NCBI GenBank assembly: GCA_017515595.1
Contig: JAFWFL010000102.1
Location: forward strand, 1 to 35,958
From: Coriobacteriales bacterium
GTDB lineage: Bacteria > Actinomycetota > Coriobacteriia > Coriobacteriales > UMGS124
Direction of reading: 5' to 3'
Length of the DNA: 35,958 nucleotides
Shown: piece by piece, positions 33,119 to 35,958 of the stretch
How the letters are laid out: each line of letters begins with the position of its first letter
Position numbering within the stretch: the stretch's first letter is position 1
Notes under the pieces: model-generated
The model's input: only the letters and a program-made list of their open reading frames with translations
What the model was told of the DNA's origin: nothing
Database searches by the model: none
Translations under genes and position numbers: made by a program

Positions 33119-33688
33119 ATGAGTTCGAGTACCATGGTTACGCTGGGCTTTTGTATATTCCTCTGCCTGGTTGGTGTTGCGGCTTTTATAGCAGGCGCTG
33201 TGCAGTTTTTGAGAGCGAAACAACGAGAACACCGGTGTACCGAGACAGTCATGGGTTCGGTTTCGTGCATAGAAGACGAGAGTGCAAAGGGCGGTTTGTT
33301 AGCAAAGTTCAAACCCAAAGAAAAAGAAGAAACAGTTGTAGCGGCAAATGACGCCATAGCCCAGAAGAAGCAAGCATATCTTGCTAAAAAAAGAGCCCAG
33401 GCCAAAAGCGAAGCAATGGCTGCCTCAGCCACGTGGCGTCCCTATGTACAATATACCATAAATGGACAAAAGTACGAGAAACCCGCCGTACGTCTTGTCC
33501 CCCTTAAAAGACTTGATGTAGGAACAGCCTGCATGGTGCACTATGATCCCAAAGACCCTGATTACGCATGGTTTGGCATCGATGGCCTGACCAAAGGCAT
33601 GGGCGTAACACTCATGCTTTCAGGGATTTCACTCATAGCCGTATCAATAATCAGCTGGCTTATGGTGCCATATCTGAGCGAAATGTAA
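33119..33688 (+). CDS. DUF3592-like two-helix membrane protein
   Basis: This 189-residue protein has a membrane helix at about 8-31, a charged Ala/Lys-rich stretch (TVVAANDAIAQKKQAYLAKK), a small beta domain with WRPYVQYTINGQKYEKPAV and VGTACMVHYDPKDPDYAWF, and a second helix at about 163-183. The beta domain and the phrase 'VHYDPKDP' fit the DUF3592 family, whose function is unknown. The charged insert is longer than in most members. AGGGAG is 11 bases before the ATG. It is a single-gene unit. Confidence 0.72.
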   Translation: MSSSTMVTLGFCIFLCLVGVAAFIAGAVQFLRAKQREHRCTETVMGSVSCIEDESAKGGLLAKFKPKEKEETVVAANDAIAQKKQAYLAKKRAQAKSEAMAASATWRPYVQYTINGQKYEKPAVRLVPLKRLDVGTACMVHYDPKDPDYAWFGIDGLTKGMGVTLMLSGISLIAVSIISWLMVPYLSEM

Positions 33689-33700
33689 GTATTGCGAACT

Positions 33701-33726
33701 TAAGACAGGGGCCGTACTCTGTCTTA
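33701..33726 (+). terminator. Hairpin after the DUF3592-like gene
   Basis: TAAGACAG (33701-33708) and CTGTCTTA (33719-33726) form an 8-bp stem with a 10-nt loop 12 bases after the stop codon. The T-run is poor, so it is a weak terminator at best. Confidence 0.5.
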
Positions 33727-33758
33727 TTCTGCTGTCTTACGTTCCTGTTATACAAAGA

Positions 33759-33797
33759 TGTCGAGAAGTATATGCGAGGTGCATGTCCTTCTCGGCA
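33759..33797. repeat. Short hairpin of the CGAGAAG family (third copy)
   Basis: TCGAGAAG (33761-33768) pairs with CTTCTCGG (33788-33795) over a 19-nt loop that holds a nested ATGC/GCAT stem around GAGGT. Element 1 has ACGC/GCGT around GCAGGTC in the same place. There are no long outer arms here. It lies upstream of the antitoxin promoter. Confidence 0.6.
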
Positions 33798-33848
33798 TTT
33801 ATATTTGTATATGAGTTTTTAGCGCTTATGCATCTTAAGAACTATTGT

Positions 33849-33872
33849 TGCTATAATGTATACGATGTATAC
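33849..33872 (+). promoter_or_regulatory. Promoter and operator of the RelB-PIN operon
   Basis: TGCTATAAT (33849-33857) is a consensus extended -10. It is followed directly by GTATAC-GAT-GTATAC (33858-33872), two palindromic half-sites 9 bp apart. This is a typical operator for autoregulation by a ribbon-helix-helix antitoxin. Confidence 0.7.
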
Positions 33873-33891
33873 ATACTTGGAAGGAGTATAT

Positions 33892-34185
33892 ATGGCAACG
33901 GTAATAGTATCGGGCAGAATAGAAGAAACGGTTAAACAAAAAGCTGCTCAATATATCGAGGCCTTGGGACTTACCGCGGCTGATGTTATCAAGAATGTTT
34001 GGAATACTATAGCGCTTACCGGTGAGGTACCATTGTCTCCGGAACAGAATACTATGCAGGTAAAACAAGCTAAACTGTTGGATGAGTTTGAATCTTTTAC
34101 TGACTCTTTACCTCAATGCTCTCAGGAATTTGTAAATATGAGTGAAGAGGATATGAGAAAGCTCTTGGTGGACCGTTATGTATAG
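33892..34185 (+). CDS. RelB/DinJ-family antitoxin
   Basis: This 97-residue protein has the ribbon-helix-helix N-terminus of RelB/DinJ: the strand ATVIVSGRIEE then VKQKAAQYIEALGLTAADVI, and WNTIALTGEVPLSP typical of that family. It should bind its own operator (33858-33872) and neutralise the toxin with its C-terminal acidic region. The start is the ATG at 33892, five bases after AAGGAG; a longer reading from 33856 would begin inside the promoter. Its end overlaps the toxin start by eight bases. RelB/DinJ antitoxins usually go with RelE/YafQ-type toxins; here the partner is a PIN protein. Confidence 0.88.
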   Translation: MATVIVSGRIEETVKQKAAQYIEALGLTAADVIKNVWNTIALTGEVPLSPEQNTMQVKQAKLLDEFESFTDSLPQCSQEFVNMSEEDMRKLLVDRYV

Positions 34186-34600
34186 GTTGCTGTTTGATAC
34201 AAATGCAATGCTCGATGTTGTAATGCCCGGCAGACCGCTTCACCAAGAGACACTTGAGGTTCTTAAGCTCTGCAACGGTGCCGGTGATCTGGGTATGACA
34301 GCGTCGCTTTCACTTAAGGATGTTTATTACGTTCTTGAGCGCGCCTATGATAAAGAAACCGCACAAAAAGCCATTGATTACCTTATGGATCTCCTTGTTA
34401 TATGTCCTGTAAGTGCGGAGGAATGCCATATGTCCCTGCAGTCTAATGAGCCTGATTTTGAGGATGGCCTTATTCGAGCCGTTGCAGAGCTTGAGGGAGC
34501 AGATTTCATTATTACCCGTGATAAAAAGGCTTTTGCCAAATCAAAAGTAAAAAGTGTAGATGCAAAGGGATATCTTGAGATAGTAGAGTGTAAATGGTGA
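34178..34600 (+). CDS. PIN-domain toxin (VapC-like)
   Basis: This 140-residue protein is a PIN-type ribonuclease: D7 in LLFDTNAMLDVV, the central acid near E54, the EPDFEDGLIRAVAE helix (91-104) with D93/D96, and D115 in FIITRDKKAF. This set of acids chelates Mg2+/Mn2+ for RNA cleavage. The gene overlaps the antitoxin gene (ATG within the last eight bases), as in most toxin-antitoxin operons. The RNA target is unknown; VapC toxins often cut tRNA or the rRNA loop. Confidence 0.9.
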   Translation: MYRLLFDTNAMLDVVMPGRPLHQETLEVLKLCNGAGDLGMTASLSLKDVYYVLERAYDKETAQKAIDYLMDLLVICPVSAEECHMSLQSNEPDFEDGLIRAVAELEGADFIITRDKKAFAKSKVKSVDAKGYLEIVECKW

Positions 34601-34777
34601 CAAAATAGGATTACCGCAGACCAGACGGAGTGACGAATACGGTTCAAATTTTTAAATTGAATAAAGACATTCAAATCACTTTTGATGGGATTCGACCGCG
34701 CTGCTTTTAGATCAAGCTGTGGAACAGCCTCTTTATTGTGATATCCTATATAACGCCTATTTGAGGAGGAGGCCAAC

Positions 34778-35653
34778 ATGATTAATATTTGCAAAAAGCG
34801 TGCGGCTTGTTATACGGTTTTTGTTTTGGCTGTGATATTGATTGTTTGTATGTTGTTCCAGACTTCAGCTTATGCATCAGGAATGAAGGATTTCATACAT
34901 GCCGCCATTGTAAATGAACCGATGGAATCTGTGAGTTCGGCAAAATATGTTATAACGAGCGAGAAAATTTACAATTCACAAGGTGAACTCCATATGACAT
35001 GGGATGCCGAGCTGGACGAAAATGGCAATATTGTTGTCTCAAAGCTAGACGTAGGTCCATTATATTCTGATGGAACAGGTCCAAGTATATCTACCTATAC
35101 CTATGATGAGCTTGGTGGGATTGTTGACTGTGTAGTAAAATCAAGTACATCAGATACTGCTTATAATAGCATTGTTATTGTTGACGAGCGCGATGGGCGT
35201 GTTACCTCATATTATGCGGGTGAAACTGTTGTTTTATTTGAATACGGAGCTACAGGGAAGATACAAAAACAAACCTATCTTTATAATGGATACAGTGGTT
35301 TTAGTATAGTATATGATGTGCAGGGATTACCTGTAGTTGTGTCATATGCAAACGCTGATGAGGGGTCATTGGAGATTATTCCCTGGGCTGAGCTTGATTG
35401 GGAATATAATGCTGAGGGGCTGCCATCAGGAGTTATTGTGCGCAATGTGAATACTCGGGCAGAATGGCACTATCCCGTTGATTCTGATATTCACGGCAAT
35501 GTTCGCGCAATTTATGATTTGTCAGGCAATATTGCCTATGAATTTGAATACGAGCTTGTCGAGAATCCCTCGCCGTTTGTTGCTGCGATGCCGCCTGAGT
35601 ATGTTGCTGACATCTGTGTCTTTCCTGGCTATCTTCCCGACGAGAAATATTAA
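34778..35653 (+). CDS. Secreted or membrane-anchored protein with YD-repeat-like beta pattern
   Basis: This 291-residue protein begins with a basic N-terminus and one hydrophobic helix (about 12-32) ending AYA, a Sec signal peptide with a likely cut near residue 33, or an anchor. The rest is beta-rich with repeats of the form TYTYDELGGIVDC, FEYGATGKIQKQTYLYNGYS, WEYNAEGLPSGVIV and YDLSGNIAYEFEYEL. These resemble the YD/RHS repeats of extracellular shell proteins, but too few are present for a full shell. No toxin tip or immunity gene follows. AGGAGGAGG gives a strong start. The family name is not known to me. Confidence 0.72.
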   Translation: MINICKKRAACYTVFVLAVILIVCMLFQTSAYASGMKDFIHAAIVNEPMESVSSAKYVITSEKIYNSQGELHMTWDAELDENGNIVVSKLDVGPLYSDGTGPSISTYTYDELGGIVDCVVKSSTSDTAYNSIVIVDERDGRVTSYYAGETVVLFEYGATGKIQKQTYLYNGYSGFSIVYDVQGLPVVVSYANADEGSLEIIPWAELDWEYNAEGLPSGVIVRNVNTRAEWHYPVDSDIHGNVRAIYDLSGNIAYEFEYELVENPSPFVAAMPPEYVADICVFPGYLPDEKY

Positions 35654-35958
35654 ACCTGATTCAATGATCAACAAAGGAATAAACCTGAAATAAGTCCAGT
35701 CCTTTCGTTAGATTATGTCCATTCTGTGATATGAAAAATAGTTCTTGCATTGGGCGATGGAGGGGAGTAATGTACAACCTTGCGCCGCGGCACAGTCCAA
35801 CGCGCAGATGTACCTTGAGAGCCGGATAGTTGAATATGTAAGTGAGACACTTATAATAGTGTGACAGTGCACAAATTACAAGAACAAAGTAAGACTTTTC
35901 TTGCTTTCGTTCAATTCCTTTATTTTTATTTAATTAGCTTTACACCAGCGTTTCTTGA
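35654..35958 (+). promoter_or_regulatory. Gene-free end of the window with a promoter reading outwards
   Basis: TTGAAT (35830-35835) and TATAAT (35852-35857), 16 bp apart, are a good promoter. The -10 lies inside the palindrome ACACT-TATAAT-AGTGT region, so a regulator could cover it. Upstream, ATG at 35770 with GGAGGGGAG before it opens a 19-codon frame ending at 35829; it may be a chance frame. Any gene served by the promoter is outside the window. Confidence 0.45.

Noticed and set aside
35770-35829. 19-codon gene MYNLAPRHSPTRRCTLRAG
   Set aside because: A good ribosome-binding site precedes it, but the peptide resembles nothing and a chance frame of this length is expected; mentioned only as part of the gene-free end.

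Overview
The window most likely comes from an anaerobic, gut-type actinobacterium of the class Coriobacteriia, probably Eggerthellaceae-like. Three points suggest this: three Tat-exported FAD oxidoreductases of the fumarate/urocanate-reductase type, a heavy use of Tat signals on other exported proteins, and moderate base composition with a codon style seen in that group. The assignment is inference. No rRNA, tRNA, insertion sequence, phage gene or cas gene was seen.

Region by region. Positions 1-3823 (minus strand) hold a GH2 glycosidase, an iron-dependent alcohol dehydrogenase and an unknown 152-residue protein. Positions 4011-5000 hold a TerC-type membrane protein behind a yybP-ykoY Mn2+ riboswitch with a transcription terminator. 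Positions 5003-5352 are a symmetric array of five 25-27 bp repeats. Positions 5545-10296 hold two paralogous Tat-FAD oxidoreductases facing each other around a DUF4160/DUF2442 gene pair and several strong hairpins. htpG follows, then a 1275-residue Tat-exported lipase-like protein. Positions 16727-19718 are a three-gene ABC importer of the iron/siderophore/cobalamin type with a large inverted repeat in its promoter region. Next come a QueG-like Fe-S protein, free-methionine-(R)-sulfoxide reductase, a third Tat-FAD enzyme, a tandem-winged-helix regulator and a small gene that reads through an in-frame TGA. The last shows every sign of being a selenoprotein. Diaminopropionate ammonia-lyase and a vWA protein follow, then a lipase fused to a YhhN/TMEM86 lysoplasmalogenase domain and broken by one in-frame TAA. 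The right end holds an ArsC-like gene, a HerA/DUF853 ATPase and queD (minus strand), a DUF3592-like membrane protein, a RelB-type antitoxin with a PIN toxin, and a secreted protein.

The gene set suggests an organism that respires organic acceptors outside the membrane with Tat flavoenzymes, uses amino acids (diaminopropionate) and host or microbial lipids (two exported lipases, one joined to a lysoplasmalogenase domain), takes up chelated metal or corrinoid, and manages manganese and redox stress.

The non-coding DNA is unusually structured. Two intergenic regions carry long imperfect inverted repeats around a shared hairpin core, and a related short hairpin occurs a third time. A leader of about 140 bp, whose ribosome-binding site sits in a covarying hairpin, is found in two copies before unrelated genes. 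A 20-nt intergenic stretch is perfectly antisense to the ABC binding-protein mRNA. The best candidates for something new are the selenoprotein gene, the lipase-YhhN fusion, the five-copy symmetric array and the hairpin-core element family.
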